Shown here piece after piece: positions 1 through 8,745 of a stretch of DNA of 28,866 nucleotides (its first letter is position 1; each line of letters begins with the position of its first letter). The notes under the pieces are model-generated. The model searched no databases and was not told the origin of the DNA. It worked only from the letters and a program-made list of their open reading frames with translations. Source of the stretch: Thiodiazotropha sp037382205 (GTDB lineage: Bacteria; Pseudomonadota; Gammaproteobacteria; Chromatiales; Chromatiaceae); contig JARRQD010000056.1 of the NCBI GenBank assembly GCA_037382205.1, positions 1 through 28,866 of the forward strand. Direction: 5' to 3'. The translations under genes were made by a program, and so were the position numbers.

Positions 1-172
1 AGACGATATCGTCCACCTGCTTGGCACTCCAGACAATGCCGGGCTTGCCGACACGAATACGACCAAGCCACCAGCCACCGAAGAAGCCGATCATATACAT
101 CACACCATACCAGTAGATGTTGATCGATCCTAAGGTGAGGATGACAGGGTCTATTTCCGGGTAAGTCAGCAT
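1..172 (-). CDS. lgt: Prolipoprotein diacylglyceryl transferase, N-terminal part (cut by window edge)
   Basis: Lgt transfers diacylglycerol from phosphatidylglycerol to the lipobox cysteine of prolipoproteins in the inner membrane. Only the first 57 codons are present. Reading left from the ATG at 172 gives MLTYPEIDPVILTLGSINIY followed by WYGVMYMIGFFGGWWLGRIR. This is the typical Lgt start, with a periplasmic N-terminus and a first membrane helix containing the WYG motif, and the frame is open to the window edge. The nearest upstream ATG is out of frame, so 172 is the best start. The Shine-Dalgarno sequence is weak. The gene diverges from the XRE regulator across about 240 bases in which I see no clear promoter. 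Identity is assigned from recognised family features only. Confidence 0.9.
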   Translation of the reverse strand, partial: MLTYPEIDPVILTLGSINIYWYGVMYMIGFFGGWWLGRIRVGKPGIVWSAKQVDDIV

Positions 173-412
173 GGGTGCGCATGTTATCACAGGAATCCTA
201 TTCTCCAATGTGACATTTTTTTGGATACCTGCGATTTCATGAAACACATGGCGTGCTAGGATACTGAGAACTTAGTCACATTTTTCCCAAGTACTGGAAT
301 TAATTTCACAGGCACCGTGACGGATAAATTCGAAGTGTCAAGTTTTCGTTAGCAGCGCCGCTACCAGATACAAGATGATGCATTAACCTTTTGGCATCCA
401 ACGGGAAGGACA

Positions 413-787
413 ATGAGCTACGTACACGCACAAAAATTTGAAACTTACATACCGCGGGAAATGGATACTCTAGGCTCTAGATTACGCAGAAAAAGACGTG
501 AAAGAGGCTGGACTCAAGAGGAACTGGCACTGCGTGCCGGCACCAATCAGGCCGTGATTCAAAAGATTGAAAACGGTAAAAGTCTACGCCCCAGAAAGAT
601 TGATGAAATCGCTCAGGTATTGGATGTCAATCCAGCCTGGCTGATGTTTGGTGAAAGCACTTCTGCTGTGATGGACGATGAATCCATTGAAGTGGCCAAG
701 GCCTGGCATAATCTGCCAGAACCGATTCGCAGCAGAATCAAGCGGAATATCTTTGAACAGGTTCTGCTTCACTCGAACAAAAAGTAG
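413..787 (+). CDS. XRE-family helix-turn-helix transcriptional regulator
   Basis: This is a small DNA-binding protein of 124 residues. A Cro/C1-type HTH covers roughly residues 18-78: LGSRLRRKRRERGWTQEELA for helices 1-2, AVIQKIENGKS for the recognition helix region, then IDEIAQVLDVNPAWLMFG. A short C-terminal tail (about 80-124) shows no enzymatic or sensor domain. The ATG at 413 is preceded by GGAAGGA at good spacing. A second in-frame ATG at 461 (MDTLGSR) would also give a complete HTH, so the first 16 residues are uncertain. It is monocistronic and ends in an intrinsic terminator. Its target is unknown. It does not look prophage-linked, since its neighbours are housekeeping genes. Confidence 0.85.
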   Translation: MSYVHAQKFETYIPREMDTLGSRLRRKRRERGWTQEELALRAGTNQAVIQKIENGKSLRPRKIDEIAQVLDVNPAWLMFGESTSAVMDDESIEVAKAWHNLPEPIRSRIKRNIFEQVLLHSNKK

Positions 788-806
788 CCAGCCTCCCCAA
801 TACTCG

Positions 807-839
807 GCCGGGATGTCCGCGGTACATTCCGGCTTTTTT
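807..839 (+). terminator. Intrinsic terminator of the XRE regulator gene
   Basis: The arms GCCGGGATGT (807-816) and ACATTCCGGC (824-833) form a 10-bp stem with one G-U pair and a 7-base loop, followed by six T (834-839). It lies 20 bases after the regulator's stop codon. The minus strand has no T tract after the stem, so it acts on plus-strand transcripts only and does not explain termination of moaE. Confidence 0.85.
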
Positions 840-892
840 CATCTTCAGCCAAGCGAAATCGGCCAGCATTGGCATCCCAACCCTGTCGGATT

Positions 893-1357
893 CTATGAGC
901 CATCCGCCGACCACTGCCGGATCGCTTGATCATCGCTGTCACGGGCATCAACCCATCGCTCGCCATTTTCAGTTGTCTCCTTTTTCCAGAATGGCGCCTG
1001 AGTCTTCAGGTAATCGATGATGTACTCACAGCCCTGAAATGCCTCTTTCCGATGGGCCGAGGCGACAGCAACCAACACGATAGGCTCAGTGGGCTTCAGC
1101 TCACCAACCCGGTGTACTACCCGGCAGGCTTGTAATTGCCAGCGTTCAAATGCTTGTTTGACGATTTGCTCCAGAGCGTTCTCAGTCATACCGGGATAGT
1201 GTTCGAGAAACATACGCTCCACCCGCTCGCCTTCGTTGAGATCACGCATCAGACCGACAAATGAGACCACCGCACCAATGGCGGGATCCTCGCCCCGCAA
1301 CAGATCCACTTCATGGTTTGGATCGAAGGGTTCTGAGTCCACACGAATGGTATACAT
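893..1357 (-). CDS. moaE: Molybdopterin synthase catalytic subunit MoaE
   Basis: MoaE is the large subunit of molybdopterin synthase. It uses the thiocarboxylated C-terminus of MoaD to insert two sulfurs into precursor Z (cPMP), giving molybdopterin, in the cytosol. The 154-residue protein has the family core: GAVVSFVGLMRD near residue 28, then the HYPGMTE segment, HRVGELKPTEP, and SAHRKEAFQGCEYIIDYLK followed by PFWKKE. The conserved arginines and lysines of the active site are in these segments. The length matches the family (about 150). Its ATG lies 3 bases after the moaD stop, so the two are translationally coupled, in keeping with their heterotetrameric complex. No terminator was seen downstream. 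Confidence 0.95.
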   Translation of the reverse strand: MYTIRVDSEPFDPNHEVDLLRGEDPAIGAVVSFVGLMRDLNEGERVERMFLEHYPGMTENALEQIVKQAFERWQLQACRVVHRVGELKPTEPIVLVAVASAHRKEAFQGCEYIIDYLKTQAPFWKKETTENGERWVDARDSDDQAIRQWSADGS

Positions 1358-1360
1358 CGC

Positions 1361-1612
1361 TCAACCACCGGTTACCGGAGGAAACAACGCAATCTCATCC
1401 CCCGAATGGAGCGGTGTCTGGGGATTGGCCATCTCCTGATTGACCGCCATCATGATCCGCTGATCCTCTGCCAGAAGCCTTGACCAGGCGCCACCTCGCT
1501 GGCGCAGAAGATTGAGCAGATCTTCCACACAACAGAGCTCATCCGATGCCAACTGCTCCGAATCGACACCCAACTCCTCTCTGAACCTTGCAAACAATCG
1601 TAGTTGTATCAT
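1361..1612 (-). CDS. moaD: Molybdopterin synthase sulfur carrier subunit MoaD
   Basis: MoaD is the small ubiquitin-like sulfur carrier of molybdopterin synthase. The protein has 83 residues starting MIQLRLFARFREELG and ends in FPPVTGG. The terminal Gly-Gly is the tail that is adenylated (by MoeB) and converted to a thiocarboxylate. A longer frame extends 13 codons upstream, but the ATG at 1612 fits the family length and has GAGGG about 7 bases before it. It lies directly upstream of moaE and about 176 bases downstream of moeA on the same strand. moaA, moaB and moaC are not in this window. Confidence 0.93.
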   Translation of the reverse strand: MIQLRLFARFREELGVDSEQLASDELCCVEDLLNLLRQRGGAWSRLLAEDQRIMMAVNQEMANPQTPLHSGDEIALFPPVTGG

Positions 1613-1788
1613 GGTGATACCCTCGCACCGACACCTCTGGTTTTGCTTCAACCTAAAAAATCAGTTGACCGCTCCATTCTAAAAGCAGGTGTTTGATTAT
1701 GATGAAAATCGCTTCGATGATTATGGTCACCTACTGGGTGAATCACGCTGTCCAACTGATCTTTTTAGGTTCAAGCCTAGCAAATCTC

Positions 1789-3021
1789 TTAGCTGAACAA
1801 TTCACTGTATGGCATAAAATCTACAACATCACCAGGCTTTATCGCTGTCATTGGAGGCAGAACAACCAAGCCATTGGCCCAGACCACTGAGGTCAAAACC
1901 CCTGAAGAGGGATTAGAAAATAGCCTGACCACCTCACGCCCTTGCTCATCGACCTCCAATCGACCTCGAGCATACTCCTGACGTGGATCCGCTGCCGCCT
2001 TATCAAAACCCGCCACAACTTTTCGCAGCTGGGGCTGAACCCCTGTGGTTAAACCCTGCATCATTTTTATGAATGGCCTGGCAAACACCGAAAAGGTGAC
2101 AAACAGGGAGACCGGATTACCTGGAGAGCCGAGAAACGGGGTGCCGTTGATATGTCCATAGGCCAGAGGTTTTCCCGGACGACTGGCTATTTTCCACAGC
2201 GCCAGGGACCCGAGGCTCTCCACGGCTGGCTTTACGTGATCCTCTTCACCAACCGATACACCGCCAGAAGCCAGCACCAGATCCGCCTTTTCTGCGCCCT
2301 GTCGCAGGGCGGCACAAGTGGCTTCAAAGGTATCCTCCACAATACCCCTCTCGATGGTTTCACAACCCAGCTGCTGTAACAGCCCGGTCAGGGTAAACTG
2401 ATTGGAGTTGTAGATCTGCCCAGCCCCCAATGGGCTGCCAGGCATCACCAATTCGTCACCGCTGGAAAAAAGCGCCACTTTCAACTTACGGTAGACTGAC
2501 AATTCAGCCACCCCAACAGAAGCCGCCAATCCAAGATGCTGGGGAGCGAGGCGCAGGCCAGGCTTTAATATCACCTCGCCTTGCAGGATATCCTCACCGG
2601 CGCTTCTGATATTCGCCCCGACAGCCGGTTTTTCCTTGATCATCAGACGATCCCCGCTTACTTCGCAAACTTCCTGGATCACCACCACATCAGCGCCAGG
2701 TGGAACGGGAGCGCCAGTAAAGATTCTGGCGGCACTTCCAGGGGAGAGAGGCTCACCCACCGATCCCGCTGCGATCCGTTGATCAATGATCAAAGACTGT
2801 TTGCCCAGATCGGACGATCTTACGGCATATCCATCCATGGCGCTGTTATCCCAGGGCGGCACATCGACCTGACTTTTGACGGGCTCCGCCAAAACTCTGC
2901 CAAGCGCCTGATTGAGTGGCAGCAGAACTCTCTCTGTAACCGATTGCGCCTGCGAGAGGAGTAATGCCAGCGCCTCTTCCACAGGTTTCATTGAAGGTTG
3001 ATGGCGATCGCAATCACTCAT
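1789..3021 (-). CDS. moeA: Molybdopterin molybdenumtransferase MoeA
   Basis: MoeA inserts molybdate into adenylylated molybdopterin, the last common step of molybdenum cofactor synthesis. The 410-residue protein is a normal length and has the signature VPPWDNSAMDGYAVR near residue 55, the substrate-binding SGGVSVGEEDHVKP near 250, and the LGSPGNPVSLFVTFSVFARP segment near 295, with the C-terminal domain IV after about 325. The ATG at 3021 follows GGAGAGG, a good ribosome site. It shares a strand and pathway with moaD and moaE below it. No clear promoter was found in the 215 bases above it, so it may be partly transcribed from the kinase gene upstream. Confidence 0.95.
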   Translation of the reverse strand: MSDCDRHQPSMKPVEEALALLLSQAQSVTERVLLPLNQALGRVLAEPVKSQVDVPPWDNSAMDGYAVRSSDLGKQSLIIDQRIAAGSVGEPLSPGSAARIFTGAPVPPGADVVVIQEVCEVSGDRLMIKEKPAVGANIRSAGEDILQGEVILKPGLRLAPQHLGLAASVGVAELSVYRKLKVALFSSGDELVMPGSPLGAGQIYNSNQFTLTGLLQQLGCETIERGIVEDTFEATCAALRQGAEKADLVLASGGVSVGEEDHVKPAVESLGSLALWKIASRPGKPLAYGHINGTPFLGSPGNPVSLFVTFSVFARPFIKMMQGLTTGVQPQLRKVVAGFDKAAADPRQEYARGRLEVDEQGREVVRLFSNPSSGVLTSVVWANGLVVLPPMTAIKPGDVVDFMPYSELFS

Positions 3022-3149
3022 CCGATACCTCTCCTAGGGTCTGTTAATCTGTTGATCATGTTTTCTCAATACCAGGAAGGTACTACTTTGTCATTCGCCG
3101 AGTTATAACACCAGACATCTTAATGAGCGCCCATCCGCAAACTGCAGCA

Positions 3150-3187
3150 CGCCTCATTCTGGCGAATCCCGGAATGAGGCGTTTTTT
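3150..3187 (+). terminator. Orphan plus-strand intrinsic terminator between moeA and the PfkB kinase
   Basis: CGCCTCATTC (3150-3159) pairs perfectly with GAATGAGGCG (3172-3181). A T-G pair and two G-C pairs extend the stem inward, leaving a 6-base loop CGAATC. Six T (3182-3187) follow on the plus strand. Both flanking genes are on the minus strand, and on that strand the stem is followed by TGCTGCAG rather than a T tract. The transcript it ends is therefore not explained by any annotated gene. Confidence 0.8.
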
Positions 3188-3236
3188 GCAAAAGCATCTA
3201 TTTCTGGCTGGGCACGAATCAGCGAGACACCCGGTT

Positions 3237-4169
3237 TCAAAATCGATAGTCGAATGCCTTTTCAAAACGGTGCGCAAAGGACTCAGGGGAGACAATATGG
3301 TTTTGTGTCCCCGCCTGCTCCACTTTTATTGCTCCCATCAGTGAGGCGATTCGCCCCGTGGTCGGCCAATCCATATCATTCATCAAACCATAGATCAGAC
3401 CGGCCCGGTAGGCATCACCACATCCAGTAGGATCGACCACCGCCTTCACCGGCGCGTTGGGAATCTGATAGGAACTCTCCCGGGTAATAATCTCAGAGCC
3501 CTCTCCACCGCGGGTAACGATGATTCCTTCCACCATCTCGGCGAGCTGCTTCAGGCTCTTGCCGGTCCGCTCCTGCATCAACATCGCTTCGTAGTCATTG
3601 AAGGCCATCCAAGTGGCTTGCTCGGCAAATTTCAGCAGACTGTCGCCTTCGAACATCGGCATGCCCTGGCCCGGATCAAAAATGAAAGGCACACCACACT
3701 CGGCAAACTGCTCGGCGTGATCCAACATGCCCTGCCGGCCATCGGGCGAAACCATCCCCAGCGTGCAATCCTCGATTTTTGAGAGATCGATCTCATGGGC
3801 CTGGTTCATCGCGCCTGGGTGGAAAGCGGTAATCTGATTATCATCTTTATCCGTGGTGATGTAGGCCTGAGCGGTATAGCTGCCTGGAACCACTCGAACA
3901 TGATCCCGACTGACACCACACTCATCCATCCATTTGGCATAGGACTCGAAATCATCACCAACAGTGCCAACCGGTTTACCCTCCCCGCCCAGCATATTCA
4001 GATTGTAGGCGATGTTTCCGGCACAACCACCGAACTCCCGGCGCATATCCGGCACCAGGAAAGAAACATTCAGAATATGTACCTGCTCTGGAAGAATGTG
4101 GTTTTTGAAGTGGTCATGAAAGACCATGATGGTATCGAATGCGAATGAACCGCAGATCAAAGCCGACAT
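3237..4169 (-). CDS. PfkB-family carbohydrate/nucleoside kinase (adenosine kinase-like)
   Basis: This is a ribokinase-fold kinase that transfers phosphate from ATP to a sugar or nucleoside. The protein has 310 residues. The N-terminal half has the substrate-binding GGCAGNIAYNLNMLGG (PfkB signature 1 region). The C-terminal half has IIVTRGGEGS and the signature 2 motif VDPTGCGDAYRAG, where Asp at about 252 is the catalytic base. The frame extends further upstream, but the ATG at 4169 is preceded by AAGGGG and starts the family-typical MSALICGSFAFDTIM, so the shorter form is chosen. It follows gcvPB on the same strand after 171 bases. The substrate cannot be read from the sequence. Adenosine kinase-like proteins share this layout, but a ribose or fructose kinase is not excluded. 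Confidence 0.88.
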   Translation of the reverse strand: MSALICGSFAFDTIMVFHDHFKNHILPEQVHILNVSFLVPDMRREFGGCAGNIAYNLNMLGGEGKPVGTVGDDFESYAKWMDECGVSRDHVRVVPGSYTAQAYITTDKDDNQITAFHPGAMNQAHEIDLSKIEDCTLGMVSPDGRQGMLDHAEQFAECGVPFIFDPGQGMPMFEGDSLLKFAEQATWMAFNDYEAMLMQERTGKSLKQLAEMVEGIIVTRGGEGSEIITRESSYQIPNAPVKAVVDPTGCGDAYRAGLIYGLMNDMDWPTTGRIASLMGAIKVEQAGTQNHIVSPESFAHRFEKAFDYRF

Positions 4170-4340
4170 AATTACCCCTTGTCCTTTTAGTGTTGCTAAA
4201 TATAGGTATTGTACAGAGATCCGCCACCGTGCGTGTGTTGACGATGTCGCAGGCGCGAGTGACGCTTTGCGGACTCGCAAGCCTGGCATAATATTTGTGG
4301 TGATTTACGCCGATTTGCGACCTACCCTGCGGATCAATGA

Positions 4341-5783
4341 CTACCCCTTCCAGGCCAGATCCAACTCCCTGGCTGCCCGCACATCATCCAGACGTTTTAC
4401 CGGCATCGTATGTGGCGCCTGTTTCACCAGATCAGGTTGGTTCTCTGCCTCTTCTTTAATGGTGCGCATAATCTCGACAAACTGGTCCAGCGCTTCTTTG
4501 GCCTCGGACTCCGTTGGTTCTACCAATAGACACTCCGGCACCAACAGGGGAAAGTAGGTGGTTGGCGCATGCACGCCGTAGTCGAGCATTCGCTTGGCAA
4601 AATCCATTGTGTTGACATCCAGCTGCTTGGCCTGCTTCTTAAGCGTCAGGATAAACTCATGGCTGGCACGCCTTTGTGGATAGGCCGCATCGAAGCCGAC
4701 CTCCATCAAACGCTTCAACAGATAGTTGGCATTCAAGGTGGAAAACTCGGAAACCCGATGCATACCCTCACGCCCCAGCAGCCGCGCATAGACATAAGCA
4801 CGCAGCAATACACCCGCATTCCCGGCAAAGGCAGACAGGCGACCAATGGTATTGGGCCGCTCCTTTTCAGTGAGCCAGCGATAAACATCCCCATCATAAT
4901 CAACCATGGGTACTGGCAGATAGGGTTTCAGGCGCTCACTAACCCCCACCGGACCTGCACCGGGCCCACCGCCGCCATGGGGTGTTGAGAAGGTCTTGTG
5001 CAGATTCATATGGATCACATCAAAACCCATATCGCCAGGACGCACCTTGCCCAGAATCGCATTCAGGTTGGCGCCATCATAGTAGAGCAGACCACCGGCC
5101 TGATGAACCATGCCGGCAATCTCTTTGATGCGACGCTCGAAGACACCGACTGTGGATGGATTGGTCAGCATGATGCCAGCTGTTTGCGGACCCAATGCGG
5201 CCTGCAGTGCATCCACATCGATATCCCCATCCTCACCGGTGGGAATCTCCCGGGCCTTGTAACCACACATCACCGCTGAAGCCGGATTGGTGCCATGGGC
5301 CGCATCTGGCACCAGAATCTCAGTGCGCTGCTCGTCACCCCGGGCATCGTGATAGGCCCGAATCATTGCAACACCGGCAAACTCCCCCTGCGCACCCGCT
5401 GCGGGAGAGAGTGAGACAGCGTGCATACCGGTAACGGTTTTGAGGATCTCCTGTAACTCATAGAGACAGGCCATGAAACCCTGACTATGGCTATCCGGCG
5501 CCATTGGGTGTCGTGATAACAGACCAGGCAGACTGGCCAGGGTGTTACACGCCCTGGGGTTATACTTCATGGTGCAGGAACCCAGGGGGTAGAAGTGGGT
5601 ATCGATTGAGAAGTTCTGCTGTGACAGACGGGTATAGTGCCTGACTGCCTGCATCTCTGAAACCTCTGGCAGATTGGCTCGGCTGGTGCGAACCATCTCC
5701 TCAGGAATCCCTGATAATTCCGGCTTTTCTAATGGGGCCTGTGCGGTCGCCCGTCTACCCTTTCGCGAATGATCGTAAATCAT
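4341..5783 (-). CDS. gcvPB: Glycine dehydrogenase (decarboxylating) subunit 2
   Basis: This is the PLP-binding subunit of the two-part P protein of the glycine cleavage system. With GcvPA it decarboxylates glycine and passes the aminomethyl group to lipoyl-GcvH. The 480 residues include PLGSCTMKYNP (near 66), PDAAHGTNPASA, LTNPSTVGVFE, YYDGANLNAILG and HMNLHKTFSTPHGGGGPG, where Lys263 is the expected Schiff-base lysine. Length matches the family. The ATG at 5783 follows AGGTGAG. It starts 16 bases after gcvPA, so the two are surely co-transcribed. It probably falls under the riboswitch located above gcvT. Confidence 0.97.
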   Translation of the reverse strand: MIYDHSRKGRRATAQAPLEKPELSGIPEEMVRTSRANLPEVSEMQAVRHYTRLSQQNFSIDTHFYPLGSCTMKYNPRACNTLASLPGLLSRHPMAPDSHSQGFMACLYELQEILKTVTGMHAVSLSPAAGAQGEFAGVAMIRAYHDARGDEQRTEILVPDAAHGTNPASAVMCGYKAREIPTGEDGDIDVDALQAALGPQTAGIMLTNPSTVGVFERRIKEIAGMVHQAGGLLYYDGANLNAILGKVRPGDMGFDVIHMNLHKTFSTPHGGGGPGAGPVGVSERLKPYLPVPMVDYDGDVYRWLTEKERPNTIGRLSAFAGNAGVLLRAYVYARLLGREGMHRVSEFSTLNANYLLKRLMEVGFDAAYPQRRASHEFILTLKKQAKQLDVNTMDFAKRMLDYGVHAPTTYFPLLVPECLLVEPTESEAKEALDQFVEIMRTIKEEAENQPDLVKQAPHTMPVKRLDDVRAARELDLAWKG

Positions 5784-5799
5784 AACTCACCTATTTGGA

Positions 5800-7179
5800 C
5801 TAACTGGCCGCCTGGACTTGTGACTGAATCAGCTGTTCCAGGTTACTCCGATAGCTCTCAATATCTTCGTCACTGCGCAATTCGGTCGCACAGACCAATA
5901 CGGCATCACCTAACTCAGGATAATCCTCTCGCAGATCAAAACCTCCGAGCAGATTGTTTGCAGCAAGGCCACTCAACGCGCTTGCGGTTTCGAGGGGCAA
6001 CTTCAACACCTGCTCATGGAACACCGCGCCACGGAAAAGCGGCTCGACACCCGGCAGGCTGGATAGCGCCTGGGTGAGTTTCTGCGTATTGGCATGGGAA
6101 GTTGCAGCAACCCGCTGCAAACCTTCAGCGCCCATGATCGACATATGAATGGTTGCGGCAGTGACCATCAGCCCCTGATTGGTACAGATATTTGAAGTCG
6201 CTTTCGAACGACGGATATGCTGCTCACGAGCCTGCAGAGTCAAGGCATAACCGGGCTTGCCATCCATATCCACCGTCTTACCGATAATCCTTCCCGGCAT
6301 CTGTCGCACCAGCTTGTCGGTGCAGCAGAGGACACCGAAATAGGGGCCACCGGAAGCCAGAGGCGCACCCAATGGTTGACCTTCACCACAGCAGATATCG
6401 GCGCCCTGCCCACCCCATTCACCCGCCGGCTTGAGTAAGGACATGGCCAGCGGATTGACCACAGCAATCGCCAACATACCGTTTTGATGCGCCCAGTCGG
6501 TTAACGCATCAGCCTGTTCGAGTACACCGAAAAAGTTGGGCTGAGGTATCACCAGCGCGGCAAAACCCTCCCCGGCATGTTTTTCCAGATCACTCATATC
6601 AACCTGACCAGTTGATTTGTCATACGCCACTTCAACCAGCTCGATCTGTTGGTTGCGAACGATGCTATTGGCGACCCGTCGGTAGTGTGGGTGCAAGTTT
6701 TTCGGCAGCAGAACCCGCTTCGATTTTGCTTTACGGTTTCCTCTGACCGCCATCAGCACCGCCTCGGCCAAAGCCGAGGCGCCGTCATAAAGTGATGCAT
6801 TGGAGACATCCATGGCGGTCAGCCCGGTCATCATCGACTGAAACTCATACAACAGCTGCAGGGTACCTTGGCTGGCCTCCGCCTGATAAGGGGTGTAAGC
6901 CGTATAGAACTCACCCCGGGTAGTCAACTCCCACACGGCCGCGGGGATATGGTGATCGTAAGCCCCCGCACCAATGAAGCAGAGTGGCTGGCCGTCGGCC
7001 TGGGCGCGACTCTGCATCAACTTGGCCACCTCCATTTCTGGCATTCCCGGAGGGATCTCCTGTAGCTCACCACAGCGTAGTTCAGCTGGAATTTCATCAA
7101 ACAGCTCATCGATACTGTTGACCCCAATGGTCTCAAGCATCTGCTGAATATCATCTTCAGTGTGTGGGATAAATGGCAT
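5800..7179 (-). CDS. gcvPA: Glycine dehydrogenase (decarboxylating) subunit 1
   Basis: This is the N-terminal half-equivalent of the P protein. It has the PLP-transferase fold but lacks the PLP lysine, and it pairs with GcvPB. The 459 residues begin MPFIPHTEDDIQQMLETIGV and carry the family segments GAGAYDHHIPAAV, YTPYQAEASQGTLQ, LYDGASALAEAVLMA and QPNFFGVLEQ. The length is normal. It lies 33 bases below gcvH and 16 bases above gcvPB, in the order T-H-PA-PB. A split P protein is usual in many Gammaproteobacteria and other bacteria, whereas E. coli has a single fused GcvP. Confidence 0.97.
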   Translation of the reverse strand: MPFIPHTEDDIQQMLETIGVNSIDELFDEIPAELRCGELQEIPPGMPEMEVAKLMQSRAQADGQPLCFIGAGAYDHHIPAAVWELTTRGEFYTAYTPYQAEASQGTLQLLYEFQSMMTGLTAMDVSNASLYDGASALAEAVLMAVRGNRKAKSKRVLLPKNLHPHYRRVANSIVRNQQIELVEVAYDKSTGQVDMSDLEKHAGEGFAALVIPQPNFFGVLEQADALTDWAHQNGMLAIAVVNPLAMSLLKPAGEWGGQGADICCGEGQPLGAPLASGGPYFGVLCCTDKLVRQMPGRIIGKTVDMDGKPGYALTLQAREQHIRRSKATSNICTNQGLMVTAATIHMSIMGAEGLQRVAATSHANTQKLTQALSSLPGVEPLFRGAVFHEQVLKLPLETASALSGLAANNLLGGFDLREDYPELGDAVLVCATELRSDEDIESYRSNLEQLIQSQVQAAS

Positions 7180-7212
7180 ATTCGCCTCGTCAATCGCTTA
7201 AATAAAAATGAC

Positions 7213-7605
7213 CTACTCTTCCTCGGCCAGCAGGGCATCGTAGCCTTCTGCATCCAACAGAGCGTCGAGCTCAGACAGATCAGATGCTTTGACTTTAAAC
7301 ATCCAACCATTACCGAAGGCGTCTTCATTGATGGTCTCTGGAGCGCCATCCAACGCCTCGTTAATGGCAATCACTTCACCACTCACCGGACTGTAGACAT
7401 CAGAGGCGGCTTTGACCGATTCAACCACCGCACAATCGCCTCCGGCATCGAGCGACTGACCAACTTCCGGCAGTTCGACAAACACCAGATCACCCAGCAG
7501 CTCCTGGGCGTGATCGGTAATTCCGATGGTCAGACTGCCATCACCTTCATCTTTGATCCATTCGTGAGATTTCGCATAACGGCGGTCGGTAGGTGTATTA
7601 CTCAT
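7213..7605 (-). CDS. gcvH: Glycine cleavage system H protein
   Basis: GcvH is the lipoyl carrier that shuttles the aminomethyl group from P protein to T protein and electrons to the L protein. It has 130 residues. The lipoylation site is Lys65 in VVESVKAASDVYSPVSGE, the classic H-protein motif, within a barrel-sandwich hybrid domain. The ATG at 7605 (MSNTPTDRRYAKSHEW) is preceded by AAAGGA. A TTG six codons earlier is less likely as a start. It lies 32 bases after gcvT. The dihydrolipoamide dehydrogenase (L protein) is not in this window. Confidence 0.96.
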   Translation of the reverse strand: MSNTPTDRRYAKSHEWIKDEGDGSLTIGITDHAQELLGDLVFVELPEVGQSLDAGGDCAVVESVKAASDVYSPVSGEVIAINEALDGAPETINEDAFGNGWMFKVKASDLSELDALLDAEGYDALLAEEE

Positions 7606-7637
7606 GAGACTATCCTTTAGCAAATATTGATCGATTG

Positions 7638-8726
7638 TTACAGCGCCAGAACGGCTTTGCCCTGACGTGCGAAAGGGGGTTTCACCACCTGAGCTGGAAC
7701 CCGCTTGCCGCGAATCTCAACATCGCAACGCTCCCCCACATCAGGTGATACGCGAGCAAAAGCGATGGATCTCTCCAGGGTGGGCGAAAAGCCACCTGAA
7801 GTAATCTCACCGATCTCCTGCTCTCCGTTAAACAGTTTCAAATGGTTACGCAGCACACCGCGCCCGGTCAAGAGCAGACCGATAAATTTCTTTTTCTGCG
7901 GATCTTTGCGTTGAGCTTCCAGAGGCCCGCGACCGATGAACTGTCGATCTTCAGGTTCCCAGGCCACGGTCCAACCGAGTCCCGCCTCCAGGGGCGTGGT
8001 CTGATCATCCATATCAGTTCCATAAAGGTTCATGCCTGCCTCAAGGCGCAGGGTATCCCGTGCACCCAGCCCGCAGGGAGCGACCCCCGCGTCATTCAGC
8101 GCTTGCCAAAAATCGGCCGCTTGATCGCCAGGGATCATGATTTCGAAGCCATCCTCACCGGTATAGCCGGTACTGGCGACAAACCAATCTCCATCGGCCA
8201 GAGCGTTGAATGGTTTGAGCTCACCAGCCGCTTGCAGTTTTTCAGAAAGCAGTGGCAAGGTCTTTGACTTGGCATTCGGCCCCTGCACGGCAATCATCGC
8301 CAGATCACGCCTTGGGCGTATCGTTAGATCGAATGCAGCGGATTGCTTCTCCATCCAGGCCAGATCTTTGTCGGTCGTGGCCGCATTGACCACCATACGA
8401 AACCAAGCATCCCCCAGGTAGTAGACGATCAGATCATCCACCACGCCACCCTGCTCATTGAGCATACAGGAGTAGAGTGCCTTACCTTTCACCTTCAATC
8501 GATCAACATCATTTGCCAGCAGCTGCCGTAGATAGGACTTGACCCCCGCACCCTGCAGGTCGACCACGGTCATGTGAGAGACATCGAACATTCCCGCATC
8601 CTGACGTACCTGATGGTGCTCCTGTAGCTGGGAACCATAGTGCAGCGGCATCTCCCAGCCGCCAAAAGGAACTAATTTGGCCCCCATCTGCTGATGCTTG
8701 GGGTAGAGAACAGTCTGTTTGTCCAT
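7638..8726 (-). CDS. gcvT: Aminomethyltransferase (glycine cleavage T protein)
   Basis: GcvT transfers the methylene carbon from aminomethyl-lipoyl-GcvH to tetrahydrofolate, releasing ammonia and forming 5,10-methylene-THF. The 362 residues show the family N-terminus (FGGWEMPLHYGSQLQEHHQV), GMFDVSHM, the NEQGGVVDDLIVY segment with the catalytic aspartate, STGYTGEDGFEI, and the C-terminal barrel GRGVLR to ARQGKAVLAL. The ATG at 8726 follows CGGGAG. It is the first gene of the gcv operon and lies directly below the riboswitch expression platform, so it is the gene most directly controlled by glycine. Confidence 0.97.
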   Translation of the reverse strand: MDKQTVLYPKHQQMGAKLVPFGGWEMPLHYGSQLQEHHQVRQDAGMFDVSHMTVVDLQGAGVKSYLRQLLANDVDRLKVKGKALYSCMLNEQGGVVDDLIVYYLGDAWFRMVVNAATTDKDLAWMEKQSAAFDLTIRPRRDLAMIAVQGPNAKSKTLPLLSEKLQAAGELKPFNALADGDWFVASTGYTGEDGFEIMIPGDQAADFWQALNDAGVAPCGLGARDTLRLEAGMNLYGTDMDDQTTPLEAGLGWTVAWEPEDRQFIGRGPLEAQRKDPQKKKFIGLLLTGRGVLRNHLKLFNGEQEIGEITSGGFSPTLERSIAFARVSPDVGERCDVEIRGKRVPAQVVKPPFARQGKAVLAL

Positions 8727-8745
8727 AGGTCATCTCCCGGTTCAG

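Noticed and set aside
3123..3344. 73-codon plus-strand frame crossing the orphan terminator, and a 16-codon frame starting at 3058
   Set aside because: Neither has a ribosome site. The longer one reads through the terminator stem and overlaps the end of the kinase gene.
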